This document shows positions 40,501 through 50,119 of a stretch of DNA of 64,000 bases, one piece after another. Source of the DNA: Sphagnum compactum (taxonomy: Eukaryota; Bryophyta; Sphagnopsida; Sphagnales). The stretch's first letter is position 1. Each line of letters begins with the position of its first letter. The translations under genes and the position numbers were made by a program. Under the pieces are notes generated by a model, which did no database searches, had not been told where the DNA came from, and worked only from the letters and a program-made list of their open reading frames with translations. The stretch is from the NCBI GenBank assembly GCA_965153455.1, contig OZ234493.1, positions 3,782,001-3,846,000 on the forward strand, in the 5' to 3' direction.

Positions 40501-40999
40501 CACTAAGCCTATAAGCTCACCTAAAAATTGAATTATCATCCTCCAATATGATTTGGACCTCTTACCCTTTTAACTGACCCAATTCCTTCAAACTAAAGGC
40601 AAAACATCTAGTGAAATCTCGTATTATTTATCGTGCTTCATGCACCTCATCTCCTGTCATTGTTGGGCCAATTCTTGGTCCCATGTTTTTGCAATTACCT
40701 ATACCTTGGGTTGGGATGATGGAACATCCCCAACACCCGAGGATTGAAAGCATGCCTTGTGATTGCTATGCAAAATGTGGAAAAATGCCATCATGTCTTG
40801 GTGCTCCCACATCACCAATTTCCTGTTCCACACCCATAATGTTGCTTGGCATCCCTGATCCCATAATTGTCAAGGATGTATTTGTCTTGTTGTAACATCA
40901 CCCCCCCTTGCACCGCGATAACATACCCAACAAAAGGTGCAACAAATGAAATATGGGGTGGAATGGGTGGGTGAGATTGGCCAAAACGTAATTGTTTTG

Positions 41000-42025
41000 C
41001 TAAGACCAAGTTGAAAATCCATGTGAGGCAATTGAGATCCATAACTTGCCCCAAAATCCGCTTATGAGCTCCTTCGGAAATGCCTTGCATAGTTGTGGTG
41101 CCGGTGCGGAACCCAGTGGCCCATTCTTTCTCATCTCCATTGGGTTCTTTGGATGAATGGGAGTCCCAAATCATCTTTGGGCCCCCATTCCTAAATGCAT
41201 GAGAATGTGAAAAACTCAAAAATGTTGGTAGGGCTGCTTGTGGAAGGCCAACCCTATTGACCACAACCAAACATGGTCGGTCATCCTGACGAACCATGCA
41301 TGAATGGCATCTTGGATCCAATATGTCATCCACTAAACATGTGGGTGACCTATGAATGAACTCATTTGCTCGTTGGATCACCTTTGGTGGTGCTAGGTTA
41401 GTCCACATCCATCGAAACCAATGAGCTTGTGAACTAATTAAAGTAGCATCCACCTGCACTGGCTTGCTGATCCAAGCCCTAATTTGTTGCCATCCAACCA
41501 AAACAGTTGGCTTAAAATCCCCCAATGGTGGGACATTTTCCAACAAATATGCACATGGGTGCATATGTGACTATTGCAAATGTTGCACAACACAAATTAA
41601 TTCCCAGAATAAATTTGACCTGGGATCGAAAAGTCCATGACCCATACTTGCTTGTGAAAGACCTTGGCATGGCCATCCAAAATGACCAAATCAATTGGCC
41701 CACTCCTTGCCAAATCTAGTGCCCCCAGCAAGGTGATGTTGCTTAGTAAGGAATGTTGATAACCCCATATGGCCGATGTTGGTAACAAATGGGGATACCT
41801 TTGTTGCAACATCATGACATGTCGCATGGAGGCTTGTTTAGCTTGTGGACCCTTCTCCACATAATGGTATTTCCGAACTAAGATGCTCGATTGTAGAACT
41901 ATAGTTAATCCAAAACTAATGACTCCAAATAGCTCAAGTAGGCATATCCCACCCTTGGGAATATCCCACTGAATAATCTTAATATCCAATGGGTTTAAAC
42001 CTGAAAGCCCATTACCAAGGTTCAT
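41000..42025 (-). pseudogene. DNA cytosine-5 methyltransferase domain (DNMT3-like) inside the retrotransposon
   Basis: Motif I (SAM binding): ICLLELFGVISFGLTIVLQ then YHYVEKGPQAKQAS, at about 41944-41850. After GPIDLVI, motif IV reads WPCQG (41675-41662), holding the catalytic Cys, then MGHGLFDPRSNLFWEL. Motif VI is LLENVPPLGDF (about 41543). A motif VIII-like stretch is SSQAHWFRWMWTNLAPP (about 41432). The end reads ATGFRTGTTTMQG, GAHKRILGQVMDLNCLTWIF (about 41069-41013). Motif order I-IV-VI-VIII-X is not permuted, so it is unlike DRM enzymes. The ERxxGFP...R..LG ending resembles DNMT3. One frameshift (between DLVI and WPCQG) and one TAG (41573-41571) interrupt it. Such enzymes transfer methyl from SAM to cytosine in DNA. 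It lies between protease and RT in the same direction as both, which suggests cargo of the element rather than a host gene. Confidence 0.8.
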
Positions 42026-42784
42026 AAGTGATTATGGGCTTGGTGAAAGCAGAATGTGCCAAGCTTGATGAATATAATGACCGATCGATGCCTAAAATCC
42101 AATCAATGTGCCCCATGGTGGCCTAGGATCCAATGGAGAAACTAGAATGATTGGCATCCCATGTGGCCTTGACATCGCCAATTCACCATTTGGAGGTGCA
42201 TCTTGGTCATGGACATTACCTTCCAACAATTCAAGTCCATGTGGAAGGCCTAAAAATTCAGCCAACATAGTTGACTTGTTAGATTTTCATGCTTGCCCCC
42301 CCAATGAATTTCATTGGTAATGAAACCTTGTGGCTAATTCATGTTTACCAGCCTAGATGGTAGTATGCGATTTCCTCCCAAAAATTAATGGTAACCCTTA
42401 GGGGGTACAACACCACACTCCAATCAACACATCATAGAACATAGCATGTGTGACCACTGTGAGGCAACTTTTGTCCCTCTACTCCCGGTTCTACAAGGTG
42501 ACTATACTTGAAAGCATAAATGTTACCGGTGAAAGACGAAGCGAGCGTACTTCTAGATGCTAGATTGCGTTTGTAGTTGAGATTAAATTTCTTTGCCGCC
42601 TATGCATCATTCACAACTTAACATTCATAGCTATATTTTTATTTTATTTTATTTTGTTATTATTATTATTTTTGATCCCCACATTCCCGATCCTAGAACC
42701 TTATACTAAATTGTCATCCCTTTAAACAAACTTTTATGAACTCAACACTTCCTTAAACTTGGCTACAACCAGCAATCATTTGAA

Positions 42785-43310
42785 GAATTGTTTCTCACAC
42801 CCAGATTGTTCAAATTTGGCTTGCTTTAGCTCTTTGAAAAGCTAACTAGTAGACGCACCTTCTTACCAAATCTTAGGATCTGCAGCTAAATAACTAGGAA
42901 ATTATGCTATAAAACCCGAGAGGATTTTGTGGAAGTAGTTGGTCCAACTTGACTGCAGACCACCAGTCACTTGGAGAATTGTTTCTCACACCCAAATTGT
43001 TCAAATTCAGCTTGCTTTAGCTATTTGGAAAGCTAACTAGTAGACGCACCTCCCTACCAAATCTCAGGATCTACAGCTAAATAACTAGGAAACTATGCTA
43101 TAAAACCCGAGAGGATTTTGTGGAAGTAGTTGGTCCAACTTGACTGCAGACCACCAGTCACTTGGAGAATTGTTTCTCACACCCAGATTGTTCAAATTCG
43201 GCTTGCTTTAGCTCTTTGGAAAGCTAACTAGTAGACGCACCTTCCTACCAAATCTCAGGATCTGCAGCTAAATAACTAGGAAGTTATGCTACAAAACCCG
43301 AGAGGGTTTA
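42785..43310 (+). repeat. 191-bp tandem repeat, ~2.8 copies, upstream of the antisense gene
   Basis: The anchor GAATTGTTTCTCACACCC occurs at 42785, 42976 and 43167, spacing exactly 191 each time. Units contain GGCTTGCTTTAGCT, AAGCTAACTAGTAGACGCAC and TATGCTATAAAACCCGAGAG, so each carries a TATAAAA box. Divergence among copies is only a few percent by eye, much less than elsewhere in the element. The position upstream of a gene suggests repeated promoter or enhancer units (inference). Confidence 0.9.
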
Positions 43311-43552
43311 TTAACTTTTCCTAGAGTTCCAACTTCCCAATACTATTCTTACTCACCTCCATCCTTCCAAAACTCTTACCAAATCCCCCTTCTACTCTCT
43401 TTCCCTTTCTCCACTCCCAAATTGATCATCCTTTTCCTCCTCAAGAGCTTGTCAGAACTAAAACTCTCGAGATTGAATTAAAGGTCATCTCCCGTCGGAA
43501 AAAAAAGAGCCCCCGAATCACCCAAGTTCGCCTTTTAAAGAAAAGGAGAAGG

Positions 43553-43842
43553 AGAAGGAGAAGGAGAAGAACCCCTTGCTCGGTGGTCAATGGAAGGAGA
43601 AGGAGAAGGTCCCTTTGTTCGGTGGTCAATGGAAGGAGAAGGAGAAGGTCCCTTTGCTCGGTGGTCAATGGAAGGAGAAGGAGAAGGTCCCTTTGTTCGG
43701 TGGTCAATGGAAGGAGAAGGAGAAGGTCCCTTTGCTCGGTGGTCAATGGAAGGAGAAGGAGAAGGTCCCTTTGCTCGGTGGTCAATGGAAGGAGAAGGAG
43801 AAGGTCCCTTTGCTCGGTGGTCAATGGAAGGAGAAGGTTCCT
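43553..43842 (+). repeat. 39-45-bp minisatellite, about seven units
   Basis: Unit core: GGTCAATGGAAGGAGAAGGA then GAAGGTCCCTTTGCTCGGT. The copies are nearly identical, and the unit length is a multiple of three. This opens long spurious frames on both strands (repeating KEKEKVPLLGGQW, PSIDHRAKG and so on). No start context or family supports translation, so I do not call a gene here. Confidence 0.9.
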
Positions 43843-43968
43843 TTGCACTTACTCCCACTTCCCCCCAAGCAAACTTACTTAAACCCTCACTTTTTATCTT
43901 TTGACACAAAGGTTTTACCTTACCATGGTCCTAGGCCATTCTTTACCCACTCCCTTCCTTTCCTTGCG

Positions 43969-43975
43969 TATAAAT
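43969..43975 (+). promoter_or_regulatory. TATA box of the antisense gene
   Basis: TATAAAT in the context CTTGCGTATAAATTACGATC, 90 bp before the proposed ATG at 44065. The distance gives a 5' UTR of about 60 nt if transcription starts ~30 bp downstream. Confidence 0.55.
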
Positions 43976-44064
43976 TACGATCACATAACTTGATGTCACA
44001 AATCCCCTCCACCTTCATTGCAATTTGATTTTTGTTGAAGATCTTTCCTCTCTTCCTTGCAAGC

Positions 44065-44487
44065 ATGGCGTCGCGCACAGTCACCTCCTACGGGCCCCAA
44101 GCCGCACAAGTGAACGAGGAACCGCCTTCGGAATTGTCTTTAGATTTGACTCTAACGCAGCATCCCCGTGATGAAGAACTCGAACCTCGAGAGGTGCGCG
44201 CTCGTCTCGAAGTTGAACCCCCTCAAGCCTGGTATTATCGCATTTCGCCAAACTCCCGCACCCTGGTGATCTTGTTACAAGTCGATCCTGCTTCCGGTGA
44301 CGAACCCGAAACCGTTTGTGAAGGTTGTTATGAAACCGAAGACACTTCTATCTTTGCTTGGTCTTCAGTTCCCGGCGTTGGACACTATCGTTGGTTGCGC
44401 GGTCCGATTCGTCGCCTACCTCCTAACTGCAAGGCGGACTATCTAGTTCGTACTATTCGACGCATCCTAGACTTCCTACAGCTATGA
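44065..44487 (+). CDS. Unrecognised 140-aa protein, antisense to the retrotransposon
   Basis: ATG at 44065 (context AAGCATGGCG, a good plant start), stop TGA at 44485-44487. A longer in-frame start exists at 44032, but its extra residues lie in likely 5' UTR. The protein starts MASRTVTSYGPQAAQ, has an acidic stretch (LTQHPRDEELEPREVRARL), a central WYYRISPNSRTLVILLQVD, a CEGCYETED element and a basic end (RWLRGPIRRLPPNC, VRTIRRILDFLQL). No signal peptide or membrane segment. I recognise no family. In favour of a real gene: an open CpG-rich frame in a decayed region, a TATA box 90 bp upstream and AATAAA 65 bp downstream. The CEGC pair is too little to claim a zinc site. It could be a nested-element gene, a captured host fragment or an accessory retroelement gene. 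Confidence 0.6.
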   Translation: MASRTVTSYGPQAAQVNEEPPSELSLDLTLTQHPRDEELEPREVRARLEVEPPQAWYYRISPNSRTLVILLQVDPASGDEPETVCEGCYETEDTSIFAWSSVPGVGHYRWLRGPIRRLPPNCKADYLVRTIRRILDFLQL

Positions 44488-44551
44488 ACCATGGCATAGG
44501 CCAGGACTTAACATGTACCCATAGCTCCTTGTCGAGCTTACTCATAATCTA

Positions 44552-44557
44552 AATAAA
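44552..44557 (+). terminator. Polyadenylation signal of the antisense gene
   Basis: Canonical AATAAA 65 bp after the stop codon, in a T-rich downstream context. Confidence 0.55.
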
Positions 44558-45104
44558 CGTTTCAGTCCTTATGAGACTCCTATTATCATTGGCACACTAC
44601 CACATCATCTATTAAACCATTAAGCTGATTCGAATTAATCCTTCGTTCCTATGGCTTGAAGATTGCTCTATCTCTATTGGGCCTTTCACTAACCCCCTCC
44701 TCCTGCTTCACAGATTCCCAACATCCTTGCTGCTTGTTAAATACTGATACAAGACTAATGTTTTGTTGCACACCATGAACTCCGGTGTTTGTTTTTCCTT
44801 CCCTCAACTTCCGAGCGATTTCTCGTTCCTTCTTACGCTACTAAGGTTCTAAAACTATAGTTTACCAACTTTTTGCTGAAGAAAAGGACTAACCCAACCA
44901 ATATCGCATTTCGGAAAACAAAACAACCCCCCCACACCCTGTGCGCATTCCTCTACCCTTATTATAACACAAAGTTGTTAAACCCCCCTAAAAACCTCAC
45001 CACACTCGAATATTCCTAACACAATTCTTAAACATTGAGACTATTAGCCATGGCCATGTCGGTATGGCTCACAACCACTGCTCGAGCCTGCACAGTAGTG
45101 TAAT

Positions 45105-45767
45105 CTACAGCTTGTTGGGATTAACCTGGATCGCAATCGCTTGTTTGGTTAACCCTCGTGTTTTTTCTAACCCACCCATGGATATCAAAATGTGATATGG
45201 ACATGGGTCAAGATCAACATTAGTTAATCCAAGACCATCAACAACAACTTTGCCCAACATCAATGGTTGAACACCATAATCAAACAACACCCTAAAGGGT
45301 TTATACTATCATGGTGATGCCCCCCTCAACTAAACCATTTCTTCCTCATTATGCACAACCACAACCCCATGAATAACACTTGCTCGATCAATAGTTGGTC
45401 ATGAAGGAAGGTCATGAAGTTTGGCCATAGCCACATGCCAAGATTTAGGTTGAACCTTGGACACCTATGTGTGGTTGGGCTTAGAAATTGGATGGGGAAC
45501 TACAAGAGGCACAAACGTGTCCTCCGACTTAATTTTTGGTGTTCCACCATTTTCACATAATGTTGCCGCCAAGCAAAGCACGATTCCTAGTTGAATACCT
45601 GAAATGGCCAATGTCTCAGTAGAAAATAGTGGCGCCTGACACACTGCTTTGGCCACCCCCATCAAACTTATGGGTGCCTTGGACCTAGGAATGGAATTAG
45701 GCACTTTCCTTGAGATTCTACTTGAAGTTGATGCCCCAATGGGATTGGGAATGGTGTTTGTTAACAT
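45105..45767 (-). pseudogene. gag-pol linker and aspartic protease region of the gypsy element
   Basis: The minus strand reads LFDYGVQPLMLGKVVVDGLG then LDPCPYHILISMGGLEKTRGLTKQAIAIQV. This fits the plant retropepsin pattern around the active site (D-GA/S..N.M..., then ..PxPYxI....G.....G.....) with the DxG altered. Upstream, 45767-45465 encodes a low-complexity linker (NPIGASTSSRISRKVPNS). Stops separate it from gag and from what follows. Assignment rests on position between gag and pol as much as on sequence. Confidence 0.5.
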
Positions 45768-46019
45768 AAATGATTATGGGAACTACACTTGACGTTGAGC
45801 CTCACCATGTTAAGGATCCAATCTCTCATTAGCGCCTCATGGTTTTGGCATTCACATACTAGCTCTTGTCACTGGTGCAACTATGGAAATCATCTCACTA
45901 GGATTTGGAACCATAACATGGTTTCCATCATATGTTGCCCATGACTCATGATCTTTTGACATAGGTGACATAATCTCATTTGGTGCCACTGATCCCAAAA
46001 AACCAGCTCCACAAAAGAA

Positions 46020-47560
46020 TTATTGATCCACATCTGACCCATATGATTGGTCATATTCCCTATCTTTAGCCTTCCTTGGCTTAGATGTAGTAGATTTCAC
46101 CTGGGTCGCCATGCTTGTGACTAGGGCCTCCAACCGTGCAAACTTAGCCTCCATGGTGTTGGGTTGGCTTTGAGTTAACTTAGTGGTCGGCCCTTTGTTG
46201 GCTGCACCTTTCCCCTTTTGGCCTTTCCCAGAACCTTGGCCTTTACTAGCATTCATGTTCTATGATTGGCCTTGCCGTAATTTTAGGTGAAATGTGAAAC
46301 AATGATCGGCATCATGCCCATATGCATGATAATGGGAACATGGCAAGTTAGGATTAAGGTTGGAAATTGTGGCTTGTGGTGGATTGGGACAATCCTTCTT
46401 CTTATGAGGCCCACCACATTTCCAACATTTGTCCTCTCCACCTTGTTCTACTAAATAAGATGTGAAACCACCACTTAAATCTAGTGGCACCCTTGGCCTT
46501 AGGTGGTGTAGCTTTAGTGGCCAACTTCATGATTGTTAGTGGGCTAGAAAATTCCTTGGGTTTCCCTTGTTGAACCCAAAGATAACCACTCGTTCCTCCA
46601 CCATGTTCATCTCAATCCTTTTTGACAATTGAAACACATTAGCCAAAGTGGGTTGGGAAAGTTATAATAAAATGGCATCTCGCACCCGATGCTTGAGCTC
46701 TTTGTTCAAGATTCCATACCAAAACTAGACTGCTTGGGCTTCTATGACACCTTGTGTCACCATCATTAACCTACACAATTGTGCATAGGCTTCTCGCAAA
46801 CTCTCATGGGGCTTACGTTGGAAATCTTGCAAACTCCGTAACTTCTCAGTCGTAACCCCTTGATAATTTTGCTGCAATTCACGGAAGAATTCCATAACTA
46901 GGTTAAATACGAGCAATGGACCCCATGTACTAGTGGATGCCCATGCACCACCACCCTTGGTAGTTCCACCACTTCCAATGGTTCCACTTTTAATGGTTCC
47001 ACTACTAGTGGCACTTCCACTCCCACTTGCCAAACTAATGCTAGGAGTTGCCATTGCACCACTTGGGGACATAATTCCCGTAGTGATAGAAACATAATTG
47101 GGAAACCAATATAACCACCACTCCTCAATCTAGATTTCATGGGCACGCCTGAATTCATAATTGTCATCCATAGACGGCCCTTCCAAATGTTGAAACAAAC
47201 CCTTCCATACCATGAAGGGTGTGAATAGCTGGGGATTACACATTTGCTGCATATCACACTAGCTGTTAAATTCCTGGATCAAATCATTTAGCTCAATGGT
47301 GCCAACTGCCCTTGAATATCGATGGGGCCTTTTGGCGGCTCCATACATTTCTTCCATGTCCCACAATAGTGGTGGGGTGACAAACCTTGGAGAAATATTT
47401 GTCACAGAATCTGAAGAATCTCCCCCAGGTGATGATGAAGGTGGTGTGAATGGTTTGAACTACACCTCTCGCCTAGTGAAACCACTAGTAACAGTGTCCT
47501 TGTCCTTAGAATCTTGTGTCACCTCCGTGATGAACCCTAAACCTTAACTTGGGTATCCCC
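46020..47560 (-). pseudogene. gag of the gypsy element, with CCHC zinc knuckles
   Basis: The N-terminal half (about 47530-47260, minus) reads FTPPSSSPGGDSSDSVTNIS and WDMEEMYGAAKRP. The capsid part includes LVMEFFRELQQNYQGVTTEK and RKPHESLREAYAQLCRLM, a typical plant Ty3/gypsy gag motif. The nucleocapsid carries KCWKCGGPHKKKDCPNPP (CX2CX3HX4C) at about 46440 and a second knuckle-like CSHYHAYGHDADHC. A basic Gly/Lys tail follows (GKGQKGKGAANKG). At least four frames are needed, so it is dead. Confidence 0.8.
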
Positions 47561-49852
47561 CTTAAAATTCAATTACAAAAAGGTGATACACCTACGATGG
47601 CTCAAACAAGATCTACAAGGATGTTGAACCTATTGCAACTTAACCAAACCCCCATGCATAACATGAACCCAGGGTTGTTGCACCTATATGGCTAGGGCAC
47701 TTGCACCCACAAAAACATTTCATAGGGCTAACAAACTAAGGCACACTATGAACACAGGTGGTCTCCCAGTCACGACAACAAACAATGGGACATCTTGGTG
47801 ATCAAATCCAGACATATTTGCAACTATGCCTCTTAATACAACCTACACCCTAACTGAAACCTAATCAACACGTCCAAGAGAACTAAGAGTCAAGTAGGAC
47901 CTATTTAGTGATCATGATTGAGTGGTAGCCTTATCCAATGCCCGGCCATTAACCACACCAATCACAACCCCTAGGCTCACTGCGACAATAATGACACGCA
48001 TGGGAAGGCACATAAGCTTTCACCTTAAGTTTCACATTAAACAATAAGCACTAATGACCAAGTGGTCAACATGAGAGCATGTGTTCACCTCCAAGTTGTA
48101 GCTGAATGGCACACACCTTGGTAATCCCTTTACCCCTTGAAATCATATGATAATCTGACCAACATGTTAATAGGCAATAGGCACATGCCAACAAACACAA
48201 GTGGAGGTGCACAACTCATGCAACACAAATCTCCACTTTTGTGATCCCCCGCACATGAATCGCAACAAGAATTCAAATCCTCCACATTTGCTGATGGTGC
48301 GGCACTCCACCACCTAAGGTGCAAAAAATATGATTCATTAGCACAATGCTAAATCACCAAATATTTGGTACGAAAAAGTTGGCCACACATTTCGTCTCTT
48401 AGAATAAACCTTCAAAAGTGCATGTCTCCAACTGAGCTGAAAACTCCCACGTTAAAAATGTTCTTCACTAAAAACTAACTGACACAAAAAGCTTTTGATT
48501 CGACTTTTCCGTGGGTGAGAACTGAATTCCCAAAATTGAATGGCAAATAATTCCACAATTGCCAAATCAACCTTTGGCCTTCAAAACTTTTTGTCCCCAA
48601 AACTTTTACAACTTCACATGCATATAATTATCTTCTCCAAGAATTCAATGATGTAGATGGTTTGTCAATCCGACTTCGTATGCAAAAGATATGAATTTCC
48701 AAAAAAATTCAAAATGAAAATATAAATTAATTTTCTGTCCGATCTGAAAAATGGATGAAAAAAACAAAAATAAAAATGTTGGCAGGTTTGGATTGGTGCC
48801 GAACTTGTGCCCTAGGTCCAAGAATTTGGAAAAAATGAAAAACAAAAAAGGAGGTCCAGATTGGACCCCCCCCTTGACCCTTTTTATCCTAAGCCTCCCT
48901 CGAGGTACACGAGCCTCTGCTTGTGCCCAAACCTCGGAGGTTCGGAAGAAAGCTTGAGCTCCCAACAATGTGGTTGGAGCTCAGCTCTCTCCACCGCCAC
49001 CTCTACTTTTTTTTACTTTTTTTCTTCCTTCCTCTTCTTTTCCTTCTCCTTCCTTCCTTCTTCTTCTCCTTGTTTCTTCTCCTTTTCCCTATGGTTGTAT
49101 CTACGAGCTGCAACTCCTCCTCCTTTTTCATTGTTATTTGTTGGCCCTTGCTGCAACTTCAACAAAAGAGGCAATCACGGCGGGGAGCTCCTCTCCCCAC
49201 CTTTTTTTGCTCCCATGTTGCAGCCGCACCTACTCTCCCAACAACAAGATCGACCAAGGGCACCCATCGCCCCAGCTCTCCTTGCGAATTAGCATTGATG
49301 ACCAGGTAGCTAGGAGCTCAAAATATTGGCGATGGTGGTGGTGGTTCATGTCGCCATCGTCACTACTATACCTATAGGATACCAACAAAGAAAGACAAAA
49401 GGAAGGAGAGAGAAAGGGGAGTGAGAAAGAGGGGAAATAAGAAAATAAAAATGAAAAACAACAAAAGGGGGGGCCCTTTGTGATCAAGCTAGGGGCTTTC
49501 CTCTTGTGCTTTTTGAACACCTCCAAATTCTAAGGACTTGGCCCTATTTAGGTTCAACTCCCAAAGGAGTTGTACACAAAAAACAAGTACAAAAACATCA
49601 AAATCATTAAGCGATCTTTGACCATGATCCACGAACAAACGGTATTTGCAGCCTGAGCAAAATTCTTGTGAAACCAACTTGCAATATAAAAACCAAAACA
49701 AACAACACAACACTTACTCCTAACCCAAACTCTTGTGCATAACACACACACAACAAAAAACCAAAAAATAAAATCTCAGTGCTAAAACAATTACAGCCTA
49801 GTTGTAACACAAAAATAATTAGTTGGACTTTTGGTGATTCAAAAGACTAATT
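47561..49852 (-). other. 5' leader / LTR interior of the gypsy element
   Basis: No ORF of interest. Reading on the minus strand from the 267-bp LTR block, the DNA includes a TATA-like GGATAAAAAGGG near 48885 and GC-rich DNA at 48860-49300. This resembles an LTR promoter, so a long 5' LTR reaching toward 48 kb is plausible. No tRNA primer-binding site could be recognised. C-, T- and poly-purine runs at 49010-49100 and 49380-49480 create spurious serine/leucine-rich frames. Confidence 0.4.
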
Positions 49853-50119
49853 CACTTGCAATAACGCAAAAATCCAAGCCCAAAACATAGAAAACCAAAA
49901 CACTTGTATAACAAATAAAACTACAAAGTAGAAACCATGTTTTGGAATCTCAAATCACCAAAAGTGATTTGAGGTCACACAAGATGGGATTATATCCCAT
50001 AACAAATATCCCGAACCCCGTTCACACATGAACTAGTTCAAGATTAATTAATTAATTTAACTAACTTAGTTTATTTTTAATTAACTAAAACGTAACTGAA
50101 CAATTAAACTAACACACCT
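49853..50119 (-). repeat. 5' LTR block matching 37048-37314
   Basis: Same length (267 bp) and order of phrases as the left block: GCAAAGTAGAAACCATG equivalent, CAAAAGTGATTTGAGGTCAC, ATCCCGAACC and CTAACACACCT. Differences are mostly transitions. It lacks the segment that follows the polypurine tract on the left side, so this LTR has lost its first ~100 bp. Confidence 0.85.

Larger units (their letters stand above)
42398..44992 (+). other. CpG-rich 2.6-kb block of opposite orientation inside the retrotransposon
   Basis: The flanks (protease at 45.1 kb, methyltransferase N-region at 42.0-42.3 kb) belong to the minus-strand element. This block is less decayed, keeps many CpG sites and carries a plus-strand transcription unit. 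The edges show inverted motifs: TTAGGGGGTACAAC at 42398-42411 and GTTGTTAAACCCCCCTAA at 44974-44991. These could be terminal inverted repeats of a nested transposon, but I found no convincing target duplication. The alternative is an antisense accessory region native to the retroelement. Confidence 0.45.
37048..50119 (-). mobile_element. Decayed Ty3/gypsy LTR retrotransposon carrying a cytosine methyltransferase
   Basis: Direct repeats of equal length bound the element: 37048-37314 and 49853-50119, 267 bp each, both starting CACTTGCAA and ending CTAACACACCT. Between them, on the minus strand and in order, are gag (47.6-46.0 kb), protease (about 45.7-45.1), methyltransferase (42.03-41.0), reverse transcriptase and RNase H (40.5-39.3) and integrase (39.2-38.1). 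RT before integrase is the Ty3/gypsy order. A purine run (AGATAGGGGGGCC on the minus strand, 37418-37430) just above the left repeat fits a polypurine tract. Stops and frameshifts are common and many are of the C-to-T type, so the element is old. The true LTRs are probably longer than the 267-bp pair and are broken at the outer ends. No primer-binding site was found. Confidence 0.8.

Noticed and set aside
37593-42320. Plus-strand frames across the pol region
   Set aside because: They are antisense shadows of the minus-strand integrase, RT and methyltransferase.
43441-44028. Long repetitive frames on both strands (KEKEKVPL-, PSIDHRAKG-, TTEQRDLL-type)
   Set aside because: They arise only from a minisatellite whose unit is a multiple of three; no family, start context or composition supports translation.
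48645-49377. Serine/phenylalanine/leucine-rich frames in the retroelement 5' region
   Set aside because: They follow C/T-rich runs in a likely LTR or leader and appear in several frames at once.
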